NCBI GenBank assembly: GCA_013146195.2
Contig: CM028381.1
Coordinates: 60,642,744-60,706,743, forward strand
Length of the DNA stretch: 64,000 nt
Direction of reading: 5' to 3'
DNA from: Codonopsis lanceolata
Taxonomy: Eukaryota > Streptophyta > Magnoliopsida > Asterales > Campanulaceae
The stretch's first letter is position 1. Each line of letters begins with the position of its first letter. The position numbers and the translations under genes were made by a program. The notes below the pieces were generated by a model. The model saw nothing but the letters and a program-made list of their open reading frames with translations, made no database searches and was not told where the DNA came from. Shown here piece by piece: positions 11,991 to 23,495 of this stretch.

Positions 11991-12141
11991 GGGTTGGAGA
12001 AAGAATATTGTCAACTCTCTTTCATTAATTGGGGGCAAAAGTGGAAATTCACACAAATACCAATATTAATATTCCAGTCAAATAGGTTTTTTAAAATGGT
12101 ACGTCGGATCAATCAGGACAATAAATTAGGAACGGAGGGAG

Positions 12142-12511
12142 TATGAGTCAAAATTTGAGTCATAATTTCTTTGGAAAAACGAAGTTATGTGGGTTGAATA
12201 TTGGTTTGACATGGTTGACTCTTACATAAAGAAACCAGGTGGCTCATAAATGAGGGGATACTAATCAAATTCCATTATAACCATTAACATGTCTCAATAA
12301 CGAACTAAACATAATAGCCAACAATTACTCTAAAGGTAAAAATTGAAATTATCAAATAATTACGAAAATGACCAACATCAAATGTGGTGACAATAACAAA
12401 AGCTTCAAGAACGCCTGCCCCAAACCCAAAAAACAACCTTTCATAATTACTAATATGCCTAATCTTTAGAAAGAGCTGGTATTTGGTTCATGAAAATATA
12501 ACATATATAAC
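12142..12511. other. Spacer before the copia element, nothing recognised
   Basis: AT-rich sequence with no frame or repeat I can assign. Its last five bases, ataac (12507-12511), are the left target duplication of the copia element. Confidence 0.6.
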
Positions 12512-12965
12512 TGTTAGTAATTGAGTTTGTGGCCCGATTATTTACTTTCGCTAACATGAAATATATTTATATTATTAAAGGTTAATTTGTTTCCTAATCC
12601 AAAGGGGGTCGGGATTGACTTAACTTAACCTACAAAAAATAGGGCTTGTTGGTAATAATATAAATATGGCAACTAAAGGGATAAAAACCTAAAATAGAAG
12701 AACACGTCTTCTAAGTGGCCACTCTTTCTCTCTCTCTCATATATTCTATCTCACCAAATACTCCTTCTAGCCTAACCATCAAGAGGTTTGGATTTGCGGT
12801 GTGAATCAGTGATTGATATTCGTGCTATGTGATCGTGACATACGAAGATTGTAGCTCAAGCAGAAAGTCTTCCGCTTCGCTCAAAGTTCATGTTCATACG
12901 AGGTAACTCATAATTACTTGTTGATAACGAACTTGTATGATATATGTATATATATATATCCTCCA
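12512..12965 (+). repeat. Copia 5' LTR
   Basis: 454 bases, TGTTAG to CCTCCA. A TATAAATA box lies near 12659-12666. Compared with the 3' LTR it lacks about 37 bases near 12831 (present at 36961-36997). The CT and TA microsatellite lengths also differ, so the two LTRs have diverged since insertion. Confidence 0.9.
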
Positions 12966-12966
12966 T

Positions 12967-12979
12967 TGGTATCAGAGCC
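12967..12979 (+). other. Copia primer-binding site, initiator Met tRNA
   Basis: TGGTATCAGAGCC begins one base after the LTR end and is the classic complement of the initiator methionine tRNA 3' end used by most plant copia elements to prime reverse transcription. Confidence 0.92.
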
Positions 12980-14018
12980 TATATACTTGATTGCTCGTTT
13001 CGTTATGCCATGAATTGCATGCTTTGATTTTTGGGTTTGTTTAAAAGTTTTACCCTATAACGAACCAAATAAGTTTTATTATTTTATGTGTAAAACGATT
13101 TTATTTTAGAGAAAAATTTATATGTCTGAGTTCCCTATGACGAGCCGAACAACATACTAAATTCTCGTTGAAATCCATAGGGTATTTTTCAAAATATCGC
13201 AAACCCAAGTTTTGTTGAAAATTGATTTTTATGAAACTTTGCATGCTGTTTTGACCTGTTTGTTTTTTTGTAAAACCGTAGTTTTATGGTCTATACTTGT
13301 AGTACTCTGCGAGGGCTTTCCAACGACATATTATATGCTTAATTTGGACTTAAAATGAACGTTTTACGGCCTCGCGAAGTTGACTCGTGGATCACGTTCG
13401 CAAATCGATTTTCCGGATTGAAAAATAGGCGTCTCCAGACCTCCTTTTTTGAAACGGCCGACACTTCTAGACATTTTTTGGCCTTCTGAGTCCAATGGTG
13501 ACCTCTGCTTTGGTCAATTCTGTCTGGAAGTATTTATTTTTGTATTTTCAGTGTATAAAAACTTGTTTTTTTATTTTTAAAAATTCAAAAATAATATCCA
13601 GGGGCTGTTTTGTCATTCTGTGACTGTTTAGGGCTATTTGGAACTGTTCTGAAATTTTTTAAAATTCTTTGTGAATTTTAAACTATTTTAAAGTCATTTT
13701 TGGCATAATTAACTGTCGTTTTGAGCTCTAAAATTGCGATTGAGACTATACGAGACCCAATAATTTTATTTTCAGTAATGAAAATATTTATGTACATGAT
13801 ATGTGCTTGATGAATTTGTTATATCTTATTTCTTTTGTTTAAATTATCAATTTATGAATATTTTCACGTTGTGCATACTTTGGTTGTGATTACGAGCCTC
13901 GTGGATTTTCCCTCCTTACGTGTATGATGTGATTATATTTAGTAATTGATTTTTTAGAGCAAAAGTGAATCGAAGTATATATGCTAATGTCTTATTCTTT
14001 GCAATAAATTGTAGTGAA

Positions 14019-14905
14019 ATGACTTTTAAGAATGTAATCACCGACCTTAACAAGGGTGACAAATTAGATGACACAAACTATAATGTTTGGCAAAGGAAAA
14101 TCACGTATTTGCTAAATGAGCAAGAGGCTCTTGACAACCTAGATACTGTGATGGTAGAACCAGAGATGGGTAATTTGACCATCACCCAGCATCGCCAGAA
14201 CGTGCAGGAATTCCTTAAGTAGAAAACAAAGACCGATGTGCACGTTTTACTATGTTGAGTAGCATACATAATGATCTGATTGGTGAATTTGAAAATTGAC
14301 TGACTGCAAAACAAATGTGGGACGACATTAAGCACATTTATGGGAATACTTTTGCTACAAAGTTGAGGGCTTTGACTTACAAGTTTGAAAGCTATAAGAT
14401 TGACCAGAAACGTAACATTCTTGAACAACTACGCGAGATGTCCGGAATGATTCGTGAGCTTAAGGCTGCTGATTCTATCTTATCTGATGAACAACAAGTT
14501 CAAGCAGTGATTCGTTCATTGCCTGACTCTTGGAGTAGTTTGAGGTGTATTCTGACTCGTACGGACTCCATTCAGACTTTTGCAGATGTATCTCGTCATG
14601 TTGAGCTTGAGGCTGAGTGTCATGAAGCGAATCGCGCGATAAGTACTGCGACTCGTGATCTTTCTCTTGTTTCCCTTGAGGGTCTACGCAAGCCACATGG
14701 GCAACGCAAGAAACAAGCTGAAGGCAAGAAGACTCAAAATTTGGGCCCCAAAAGTGACAAGATTGCTAAACGCCGAAGAGGCAAAAAGAATATTGCTAAG
14801 CAGAAGTGCTACAACTGTGGTACCTTGGGTCATTTTGCTCGGACTTGTCCTGAGCCCAAGAAAGTATCACTTAATCCTATCTCCATGCAAAGTTATGTTT
14901 GCTCT
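14019..14905 (+). pseudogene. Copia gag (capsid and zinc knuckle), frameshifted
   Basis: ATG at 14019 opens MTFKNVITDLNKGDKLDDTN and then YNVWQRKITYLLNEQ, the plant copia gag N terminus that packages RNA in virus-like particles. The frame hits TAG at 14220 and is picked up in another frame from about 14315 (MWDDIKHIYGNT), so the middle of gag carries at least one frameshift and stop. A CCHC zinc knuckle, CYNCGTLGHFARTC, lies at about 14808-14849. The roughly 1-kb leader upstream (12980-14018) has no frame of its own. Confidence 0.9.
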
Positions 14906-16494
14906 CATGTTTTATTAGCCGACTCTCTCCCTGTGTGGATTGTAGACTCAGGCTCAACCAAACATGTGACGAGGGATCGAGGAGAATTTGTAGATTATCG
15001 AAAAGTTCCTGCGGGTACAAGAAGAATTTTCATGGGAAACAGTTTGTCTATTGAAGTCAAAGGAGTTGGCTCATACCAACTTCAATTGCGGAAAGGACGC
15101 ACATTGACTCGTCATGAAGTTCTTTATGCACCTGGAATTCGACATAATCTATTATCAGTAGTACAATTACTAGGACATGGATATTCTTTTAACTTTAGTG
15201 ATGATCACTTGGAGATTTGTTTTGGTGATGAGATTTTGGGACATGGTTTTTTGTCAGATAATTTCTTTAAATTAGATTTGTTGGATTCCCATAATTCTTC
15301 TGTTAATTGTTCTTCTTGTATGGTTTATAATGATTCTAATTCTGAATTATGGCATGCTAGACTTGGACATATAGGAAAAGATAGGATGACTAGATTGGCT
15401 AGAGAAGGCCTATTGGGGTCTCTCACCAAAGTCAACATACCCTTGTGTGAATCTTGTTTGGCAGTAAAAGCTTGCCGAAAGCCTTTTGGTAAGGCAAAAA
15501 GAGCCACACATCCATTAGAGTTAGTCCATTCAGATATTTGCGGACCAATGAATGTTAAGGCACGTCATGGAGCTTCCTATTTTCTCATTTTTATCGATGA
15601 CTACACACGCTATGGTTATGTTTACCTTATTTCTCATTGCAATGAAGCTCTTAAGTGTTTTGAGCGATTTCTCCATAGGTTGAGAATCAAAAGGATAAAA
15701 GCTTAAAAACTTTTAGAACTAACCGGGGCTGTGAATATTTATCTGATCAATTTAAAGAATTGTGTGAGAAAAAGTGAATACGCCGACAGTTGACAATTCC
15801 TAGAACTCCGCAACAAAATGGTGTTGCAGAACGAAGGAATCGAACATTGCTGGAAATGGTTAGGTCGATGATGGCACAAGCCAACCTCCCAATTTCATTT
15901 TGGGGGGATGCGCTAATGACTGCCGCCTACATACTTAATCGAGTGCCTTTTAAGTCAGTTCCCACAACCCCTTATGAACTTTGGAAAGGTGAGAAGCCTA
16001 AATTGGGGCATCTTCATCCTTGGGGTTGTGTAGGTAAGTTTGAAAAACTAGGCTCTAGAGGAAACAAGTGTGTTTTCATAAGGTATTCAGAAACCTCAAA
16101 GGGTTATGTTATGTACGGTGGAAAACCTGACGTAGGAATGACTGAAACAGAGTCGCACAATGTTGATTTCATTGAGAATGATTTCTCAATGATAAGTGAA
16201 GTTAGGAAAGACTTTGAACTTTTTGAGATGGAAGAAGAACATATGACATCTATTGGCGAAGGTGAGGAATTGCCTCAACCTAATCCTATGGTACAACATG
16301 AGGTTGAGCCAATGGAAGTCGCCAATGAGAGTCAAGGTGATCTTCATCCGAGTGGGAGTACGGATCCTAGTGGGAGTCTGATGCTAAAGCGAAGAAGTAA
16401 ACGTGGAAATATACCTCGTCGTCGACTTGCGATCAAAGAGGAATCTTTCCTAACTACTTCTTACAATTCTAGTGAGCCTACATCGTTCAAATAA
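14906..16494 (+). pseudogene. Copia protease and integrase, broken
   Basis: The protease motif IVDSGSTKHV starts near 14938. The pre-integrase zinc region LWHARLGHIGKDRM lies near 15345 with its CESC pair near 15447. The integrase core opens at HSDICGPMN (about 15528), giving the first catalytic Asp. The frame stops at TAA 15704-15706, shifts, meets a TGA near 15776 and resumes at 15790 with NGVAERRNRT, which supplies the catalytic Glu. The expected second Asp (normally in a RTDRG context) reads Asn here (near 15718-15730), so the enzyme would be inactive even without the frameshift. Confidence 0.9.
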
Positions 16495-17376
16495 GCTCGT
16501 TCTTTACCTACAAACAATGAATGGATGACTGTAATGGAAGATGAAATTTCCTCTATGAAAAAGAATCAGGTTTGAGAGTTAGTTGATCTTCCGCAAGGTC
16601 GCAAGACTATTGGAAACAAATGGGTTTTCAAAGTCAAGTGAAAGGCAGATGGATCAATCGAAAAATATAAGACACATCTTGTGGCGAAAGGCTTTACCCA
16701 AAGAGAGGGTTTAGACTATGAGGAGACATTCTCCCCTGTGGTGAGATTTTCCTCTATTTGCCTAATCCTAGCGATAGTAGCGCACATGGATCTAGAACTT
16801 TATCAGATGGATGTTAAAACAGCTTTTCTCAGTGGAGAACTAGATGAAGAGATCTATATGACTCAACCGTTCCATCTATGGTCTCAAACAATCATCTAGA
16901 TAATGCTATATTCGCTTTCATCAAGCGACAACCTCAATTGGCTTTGTGATGATTGAGGAAGACCACTGTGTGTATGTTAAACGATCCAAGAAAAAGATCT
17001 TAGTTCTGTCATTATATGTTGATGATATCCTACTAGCTGGGAATGATATGGAGATGATAAATGCCACTAAAGAGTGGCTGTCTGCGCTTTTCGATTTGAC
17101 AGACATGGGTGAAGCAAGCTATGTGCTTGGAGTAAAAGTCATTAGGAATCGTTCGAAAAGATTTCTCGGTTTGTCTCAAGAGACTTTTATTAAGAAAGTT
17201 ATCGAACGATTTGGCATGACTAACTCAAAACCCGTTGTCACTCCAATAGAAAAAGGATGTGTCCTTAGTACAAACCAATGCCCTAAGAATGAAGAAGAGA
17301 ATGTCTACGACTCCATATACGAATGCGGTAGGAAGCCTGATGTATGCTATGGTGTGTACTCGGCCTGACCTATGCT
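16495..17376 (+). pseudogene. Copia reverse transcriptase, broken
   Basis: Fragments in order: the stop-ridden N-terminal linker (16495-16680), then LVAKGFTQREGLDYEETFSP and YQMDVKTAFLSGELDEEIYM (about 16678-16865). A gap follows with loss of the central RT region near 16870-16945. Then comes LYVDDILLAGNDM, the YVDD catalytic box (about 17017). Several TGA/TAG codons sit where Trp, Arg or Gln are expected. The frame shifts again near 17330 into the RNase H part. Confidence 0.9.
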
Positions 17377-17981
17377 TTGCAGTTGGGAAGTTGAGTCGAT
17401 TCCAAAGTAATCCTGGACCTCAACACTGGATGGCAATGAAGAGGGTTCTGCGTTACTTGGTGGGAACCACAAATTTAACCCTATGTTACCAAGGTGGGGA
17501 TTTGAGCTTGAAAGGTTTCACTAACATGGATTGGGCTGGAGATGTAGATGGTTATAAATCTACTTTGGGCTACGCTTTCTTCCTTAGTGGTGGAGCTATC
17601 TCTTGGAGTAGCAAGCGACAGACTAGCACCGCCCTATCTACGATGGAGTCAGAGTACATGGCTTGCTCAGCTGCAGTTCAAGAAGTTGTGTGGTTGAGGA
17701 GTTTTCTTCAACATCTTGATGTTATGACGCATGTGGATCATCATGTAGTCATTGCTTGTAATAGCATGGCTGCTTTAGGTTACACTAAAGATCCCAAGTA
17801 TCATGGGAAGACGAAACACATTAATATCAAGTATCATTTCACTAGAGACATGGTTGCAGAAAAGAAAGTTGTTCTAGAATATATTCATACTAGAAGCATG
17901 TTGGCTGACCCTATGACTAAGCCTCTAGCTAGAGAGATCTTTCAGGATCATATGTTGGGTCTAGGGCTTCGTAGGATTTGA
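17377..17981 (+). pseudogene. Copia RNase H domain
   Basis: The frame RPDLCFAVGKLSRFQSNP through GFTNMDWAGD, SKRQTSTALSTMESEYMA and TKHINIKYHFTRDMV to the terminal stop at 17979-17981 is the C-terminal RNase H of plant copia polyproteins, which removes the RNA template strand. The first catalytic Asp (normally in GYTDADWAGD) reads Asn here. This frame is otherwise uninterrupted for about 200 residues, the best preserved part of the element. Confidence 0.9.
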
Positions 17982-18069
17982 CATTTATTCTGAGAACACT
18001 TTTGTTGACATTTGATTATTATTTTTCATTGTCGTTTGAATAAATTGCAGTTTCATTTTATTCCTTTTA

Positions 18070-18096
18070 CTAGGTTATTACCCGTGCGATGCACGG
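18070..18096 (-). other. Helitron 3' terminus with hairpin
   Basis: On the minus strand, a perfect 6-base stem with a 3-base loop (plus 18082-18096) is followed by GTAATAAC and terminal CTAG. This arrangement is the rolling-circle termination signal known for Helitrons. Confidence 0.75.
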
Positions 18097-18152
18097 TTGA
18101 CTTAGTATTGTTTATAAAACTTAATTTTATAGATATAATTTGTAAGCTATTT

Positions 18153-18473
18153 GAATGAACCAATAACAGCAAGATGTCCACATAATTAATAAATAAATAA
18201 AAAGTGAGATCACAATGAATCATCAAACCGAAAATCCATGCGAATTTTGTAGATTCTCCTTAGTCTAGATTCTGATGGCACGCCTTATGTTCGTATTAGT
18301 TAATTTCCATTTGCTTTGTATTTTCTTCTTCGAGGTAAGACTCCTCTGTCCTCCCGTTTATAAGGGCAAGGCTGGTTGTCCCCCTCAAATTTGTATTTTT
18401 TTCCTATATCAATAAAATCCTGCAGGGTGCCGCCCCTGTTTCTTAAAAAAAATAAAAATAAAAAAATAAAAAA
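18153..18473 (+). mobile_element. 5'-truncated LINE-like retroposon inside the Helitron
   Basis: A 321-base segment ends in an A-rich tail (18444-18473) preceded by aataaaatcc, and is flanked by an 18-base target duplication: ataatttgtaagctattt (18135-18152) and ataatttgcaagctattt (18474-18491), with one mismatch. A long duplication plus an A tail is the signature of L1-type target-primed insertion. No ORF remains, so the parent could be a LINE or a cellular mRNA 3' end. Confidence 0.7.
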
Positions 18474-18499
18474 ATAATTTGCAAGCTATTTCGCAGTGG

Positions 18500-19400
18500 T
18501 TGTTTGTGGTGTTGGTGGAAAATATTTAATCAAATTGGATAAAATCTATTTTAAATTGATCAAGTTTTGGTAAAATAATAAAAATTAAAAAATTTCTACC
18601 ATGAGAATTGAGGAGTCCTAATCAAATTAAGCTTGTCTAAATCAAATGTGATAAAATCTATCAGGTACAATCTGATTTTGTAAACAAAAAATGGTAAATA
18701 AATTTTTTTTTACCATGAGAATTGATGAAACACGTTAAAATCAAATGTGATAAAATCTATCCGCAAATAAAAAACTTTTACCATGAAAATTTGGAGTACT
18801 AAGTAAGTGAAACATGTTAAAATCAAATGTGATAAAATCAATCTGATATTAACCGATTTTGACAACAAAAAATGGTTTTAAAAAAAACTTTTACCATGTA
18901 TAAAGGAGTCACCGATTTTAAAATCTATTAGATTTTAATTTTTGGTAGGAAAAAAAAAATTATATAGATATATTTAGTACCATATGCATGGTTTTAATAA
19001 TTTTTGTTTTATTTGCAAAACTTATTTATAATAAGATGATTTTCTAAACTTGTAATAAATAATTAATTTTTTTAATTAGAATAATTTGGAAAAAAAAAAA
19101 AGGTAAATATTCAAAATTGATCATATAGTCATGTAATTGAAAGATTAATATCTATGAGAATTGATAAAATATATCCTAAAAAAAATTACCGTAAAATTGG
19201 AGTTATAATAAAGTGAAACATGTTTAAATCAAATGTTATAAAATATATCCGATATTAACCGATTTTGGCAACAAAAAAATGGTAAAAAAATAAAAAAAAT
19301 TACCATATATAAAGGAGGCACCGGTTTTTAAATTTATTCGGTTTTAATTTTTGATAGGAAAAAAAATTATAAACGTGTATAGAAGGTGACACGTAGAAAC
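18500..19400. repeat. Degenerate tandem repeats in the Helitron
   Basis: A loose unit of about 100 bases recurs. Its elements are caaatgtgataaaatctatc, ccgatattaaccgattttgg, caacaaaaaatgg plus A run, and ttaccatgagaatt. Copies lie near 18640, 18740, 18820, 19220 and 19310. The same words recur in the right arm (33048-35635). There is no coding potential. Confidence 0.65.
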
Positions 19401-19467
19401 ATATAATTCTTTTAAAACTTTAAGTGTACAACAAAAAATCGTCATGTGGCAAGACTTCTATTTTAAT

Positions 19468-20171
19468 AATAGTTAATAGATAATTAATATATTAGTAATT
19501 AATAATTAATAAATATAGATTAGTAGAATAACAAATAATATAGAATTATCCCGTGGATAATTTGTATAAATTAAAAATTATGAAAATAAAAAAAAGATGG
19601 AAATAGAAGTGTTTTAGTCAAATTAAACTTGTATAAATTATATAGGATAAATTTTAATTTAGTTAAGCGATATTTGAAAAAAAAAATACTAAATTCCTAA
19701 ATCTCTATCAGAAATTTTTTCGTAAAACTATATCTTAAATCTGTTTTATCTTATCAAATTAGTTTTAGGAATTTTATCATATCTAATTAGAATTAGAACT
19801 TTTATCTTAAACTAATTGATTTTGAAAAAAAGAAAAAACTTTTACCATTTCAAAAATGACACGTGGTAACAACAACTTTTGTTTTAGTAATTTTTATCTT
19901 AAACATAATTTGAATTTGAAAGAGATTGTTTAAAACAAATAAATATAATTTGAATTTAAAAAAGATTTGTTTGTTAAAATTTCCTTACAAATCAAATATG
20001 ATAAAATCTATATTAAACTAATTGATTTTTGATAAAAAAAAATTTACGAATAAAACTTTTCAAGTAAAAAACTTTTTACCATTTGAGTGACACGGGGTAA
20101 GTGATTTTGGCAAAAAAAATATATGTAAAACTTTTTCCGATAAAGCTTAACATTTAAATAAAGTAAAAAAC
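19468..20171. repeat. Helitron internal module, left copy
   Basis: This module begins with a copy of the Helitron 5' terminal sequence (atagttaataga, about 19473-19484). It continues through the palindrome attatcccgtggataat (19545-19561) and the words gcgatatttgaaaaa, tcctaaatctctatc and acacgtggtaacaacaactt. The same order recurs at 33556-34290 and in part at 34998-35290. It ends at aaaac, the target site of the gypsy insertion. Confidence 0.7.
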
Positions 20172-20821
20172 TGATGCGTCCAAAATGTTTGAAACGCATT
20201 GGACTCGTGCAACTAGTCCAATGGGATACCTGGCTTTCAACGTATCCTTCAATCTTCAAGGCCTAACTCTGCAACGAATTCAAGGAAAACCGTGAACTAG
20301 ACAGGGGCACTCCTGCAAAAGCCCTCCGGCGTGAGAATTAGCCCAAATATGCAAGAGAGTAAATACTTCGGCAGAGTTTAGGCAAGCTAGCGAAAATCAC
20401 GTACCTCCCTCCTTCATTTTGAGGGGCTTTTATAGTTGTTGCCGGAGGGAATAACTGATCGTAACCGCCCACTAACATTCATGGCATTAATGGCGGATAT
20501 ATTAACTACCCCATTAACCATCCCATTAACCACAACGGTCAAATGGAGAATTATCCGAACATAACCTTCCTCAACTGATAACAACTCTTGAATGAACGAG
20601 CATAACACACCATGCTCGCTACATGTTCCTGCTCGCTGGTCAAGCCCCCAGCTCGCTCACATCTCTTGCTCGCAGGAGGTTGAGACCCCTGCTCGTGATA
20701 TACAAGAACCATTTAATCTTCTCCTCGTAGGTTTGACTTTAGGATGCTCGTGCATTGACTGAATAGTAATCATGTGCCGGCACGTGACTTACGGCTTGGG
20801 CCTATTGGGCCGGGCAGCTCA
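20172..20821 (-). repeat. Tat element 3' LTR
   Basis: 650 bases, highly similar to 32286-33047 but without its internal duplication. It has the same TATAAAAG box on the minus strand near 20430. The purine-rich strand next to its inner edge (minus strand, plus 20822-20842, agcaaggagtagggggcaac) is the likely polypurine tract. Confidence 0.92.
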
Positions 20822-21108
20822 GTTGCCCCCTACTCCTTGCTCACCAAGTATTTATGCTCGGAGCGAGGAGAATTATGAATCTTCCAGTCAAATCACTTCT
20901 TAAAGTGCGGGTTTCCCCAAATAGACCGAGTTGCCCTCGATCAAAAATTTTTAAAAGTGGAGGCCAGCCAAAAAGGTTTTTAGGGATTCGAGCCATCACC
21001 CGCCGCATGCGCACTTACACGGGCTCACTTCCCCATAGGACATTAAATGCTGCCTCGATCTTTGAGCTGCAATGATGAGAAACTCCCAAGCGATGGTTAC
21101 CAACCGGT

Positions 21109-21116
21109 ATAAAAGC
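21109..21116 (+). promoter_or_regulatory. TATA box of the Tat antisense gene
   Basis: TATAAAAG occurs on the plus strand about 590 bases before the first antisense ATG at 21699, inside the element and facing away from the 3' LTR. A leader exon starting near 21140 would end at the donor ACAG/GTATGG (21326/21327). The intron would end at TGTAG before 21697, two bases before the ATG. Confidence 0.55.
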
Positions 21117-21698
21117 CAAACCTCTTTCTCATTTTGAACTTTTATCGCCCTCTAAATTCATAAGAGCAGAGTTCGTGAGAAGCCGAAGATACAGGCAATC
21201 ATCCCCATTTCTGTTTACCAAGTTTGCAACGAAGATTTTCAGAACCCTCAATCGCAATCTGCATCAATTTCGGCAAATTTTTCCAAAAACCTTCAGAGCT
21301 TTCTCCAATCCGTTCAGCATTAACAGGTATGGCCTCGAAATCCATCATATTCTCTTCTTTTCCTTCTGTATTTTCAATTTTAACCTGTTTAAAGCCCCAC
21401 GTTTTAAAGTCCACAGTACTTTTTCCTGGATTTTGAATATCCTCTTTAATCAACTCATTTGAAACTAGGGTTCACAATTCCCTTGCATCTTCATCTCCAT
21501 TTTTCTGATTTCCCACTTTAAGCACGTCGTACCTTGTATAAACTTAGCTAATTTCCACAATTGGAATCGAGGAGCATCTTAGCCAGTGCCCCGTTCACTG
21601 GTTTGAGGATAAACCCTTGCTTGTCACGGGTTCTTGCTTAATTGTTTCTGCTTGTCGCCCCGAGCAGGGTTTAACATATATTCCTCGATTCCTGTAGG

Positions 21699-22706
21699 AT
21701 GTCTTTTGGTGACGAAACATCATCCGAAATCGAAGGACGTGCTTACGACCACGGAGCCCCCCTAGAAAATGAAGAGGGCCCGGACACAGGATCCTCGAGC
21801 TCAGAAGAAACTGAGCGAGAAGAAATCCCACTTGTTCGGCAGAGACGCCCCCGAATCCCCCGAAATATAACCGAGCAGGCAATAGAAAACCTTCCTAGCT
21901 CGAGCAGGCCATAAACTGAACAAAACCAAAATTTAGCCAAAGGGAAACAAGTTGCTTCAACCAATACCCCCTTCATTAAATGGGACGACCTAACCAGCGA
22001 GGATGAAGTTTCTGGCTGGTTTTATTCTCTGGGTATGGATCCCAAGAATTACCGAGTTAGGGCATTTGACCTAGATATCGAAGAAGTCGGGCACAATTTT
22101 CAGGGAGACCGGATGGTTTTTTACTTTGACTTCTTTTAAGTCGGTCTTAGACTGCCTTTAGATCCTTTCTTTGCTGAATTCCTTTTAATAAACAACGCCC
22201 TTCCCTGCGACCTGACCCTCACCACTGTTAGATTTCTGGTCGTATACATTGTTGCTTGTAGACTTCTTAGCTTTGAGCCTAGCATGGATCTCTTCAGGAA
22301 ATTCTTTCTTTTTTCTATGGATAAGAAAAGTGGGCCCATCACTGGTCGCTCCAACCCCAATTATTTTAAACTTTTGTCTGATAGCCCCAACAAAGTCGAT
22401 GCCTGGGACTCCAAAGCCTTGCTCGTAGAATCCCGGGTAGGCTGGCCTTTTGCTCCATACCTTGAAAACTTAGCCATTGCCAAATACGACAAGCATGCCT
22501 TTCGAACAGGGGAGCCAATGCTCGCTAAAACCTTCAGAAAACTTCTCGATGTGAAAGAAGGTAAGCAAGGGCAAGATTGGGTATTAGATTGGGTTGCCCT
22601 AACTTCTGACCCTGCCGTGCTTCGACGAGCAGGAATAATAAGTTGGCCTGTCAAAGGATGTGAGCCCCAAACTATCCTAGAAGCTGAAACACCACACCCT
22701 AATTGA
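21699..22706 (+). pseudogene. Antisense gene of Tat element, exon with gypsy-transposon domain
   Basis: One plus-strand frame runs from ATG 21699 (MSFGDETSSEIEGRAYDHGA) to 22706, with in-frame TAA codons at 21912 and 22137. The acidic Ser/Glu-rich N terminus is followed by VGLRLPLDPFFAEFLLINNA, TVRFLVVYIVACRLLSFEPS and MDLFRKFFLF. This is the pattern of the plant family annotated as putative gypsy-type transposon (Transposase_28), found in antisense genes of Tat/Grande-like elements. Its biochemical role is not known. The two stops indicate decay. Confidence 0.7.
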
Positions 22707-22834
22707 ACGGGGAAAGTTGAAACAGCCAAGCACCCGCTTTCTCTATTTCCGGTCTGCATGAATTCATTTTCCACGTTTTATTACTTTCTATTTCAATTAT
22801 AACTTCTAATCTCCTTTCATAATTTATCTTGCAG

Positions 22835-23417
22835 ATGTGAGGCAATTGGAGGATTCCCAACGCTTTCTACAAGCAATGAGGAGAGGAGCCATAGAGAGGA
22901 ACACCTAAATGGCTGGGCAACAGCCTGCTCGCCTCCCTACCGTTCCAGCCACTAACACCGGTCGAGGATCTAACCGAGCACCGGAAACAAGCCGAGCAAT
23001 GAATGCCATCCGAACACCAGCTGTCGTAATAACTCCTGCACCAGTGATTCCTGCTCCAGTTGCACCTCCTCAACAACAGCAACAAAAAAGGCTTGCCCCA
23101 ATTTCCCCTCCAGAAAGAAGAACACGATCACGGACCGATCAAAGCGAGCCAGCTGAGGCTTCTAGCTCGCAAACTCCCATCTGGCAAAAGGGAGAATTTT
23201 GAAATGCCTGTGACCCGTGAGCTCGCGGCCAAGCTTATTGCTGAGATAGCCAACGTGCCCGACTTGAGCAACTTATACACTATAAAAACGAGGCGGGCAT
23301 GCGGCTACCGTCGGATTAGGGATGGTGAAGAGGCTTCGCCACACTGGCATTCGTCGAAGAAGCACTGAACTCCCCAGCTCTGTCCTGATCGGTGAGATTG
23401 GGATGTGCATGACCGAG
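22835..23417 (+). pseudogene. Antisense gene, middle exon(s)
   Basis: Acceptor CTTGCAG ends at 22834. The exon reads VRQLEDSQRFLQAMRRGA, and after a TAA come a Pro/Gln-rich stretch (VIPAPVAPPQQQQQKR) and PPERRTRSRTDQSEP. A donor GAG/GTAAATG lies at 23417/23418. Exon limits are inferred from splice motifs only, and the reading frame changes inside this region. Confidence 0.5.
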
Positions 23418-23495
23418 GTAAATGATTTTTCACCATTACAAAGAAAATTGAACTCCTTACTTTTATTTCCTACTCATCTTGTTTTAATTTTTCAG

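Larger units (their letters stand above)
11116..12141. mobile_element. Large Stowaway-like element carrying host gene fragments
   Basis: The left end CTCGCTCCGTCCCTAAATTAT (after TA at 11114-11115) and the reverse complement of the right end, CTCCCTCCGTTCCTAATTTAT (before TA at 12142-12143), are near-perfect inverted repeats of Stowaway type with a TA target duplication. At 1,026 bases it is several times longer than a normal Stowaway MITE. The interior is GC- and GA/CT-rich, unlike its AT-rich surroundings, and contains two stretches resembling the starts of unrelated genes. The best description is a MITE that captured host sequence. Confidence 0.75.

Noticed and set aside
11243..12069. Several 80-137-codon frames on both strands of the Stowaway-like element
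   Set aside because: They have Ser/Arg/Pro-biased composition from CT/GA-rich DNA, and overlap on opposite strands. Only the short phosphoserine aminotransferase and KH-like stretches show family residues, so none is called a gene.
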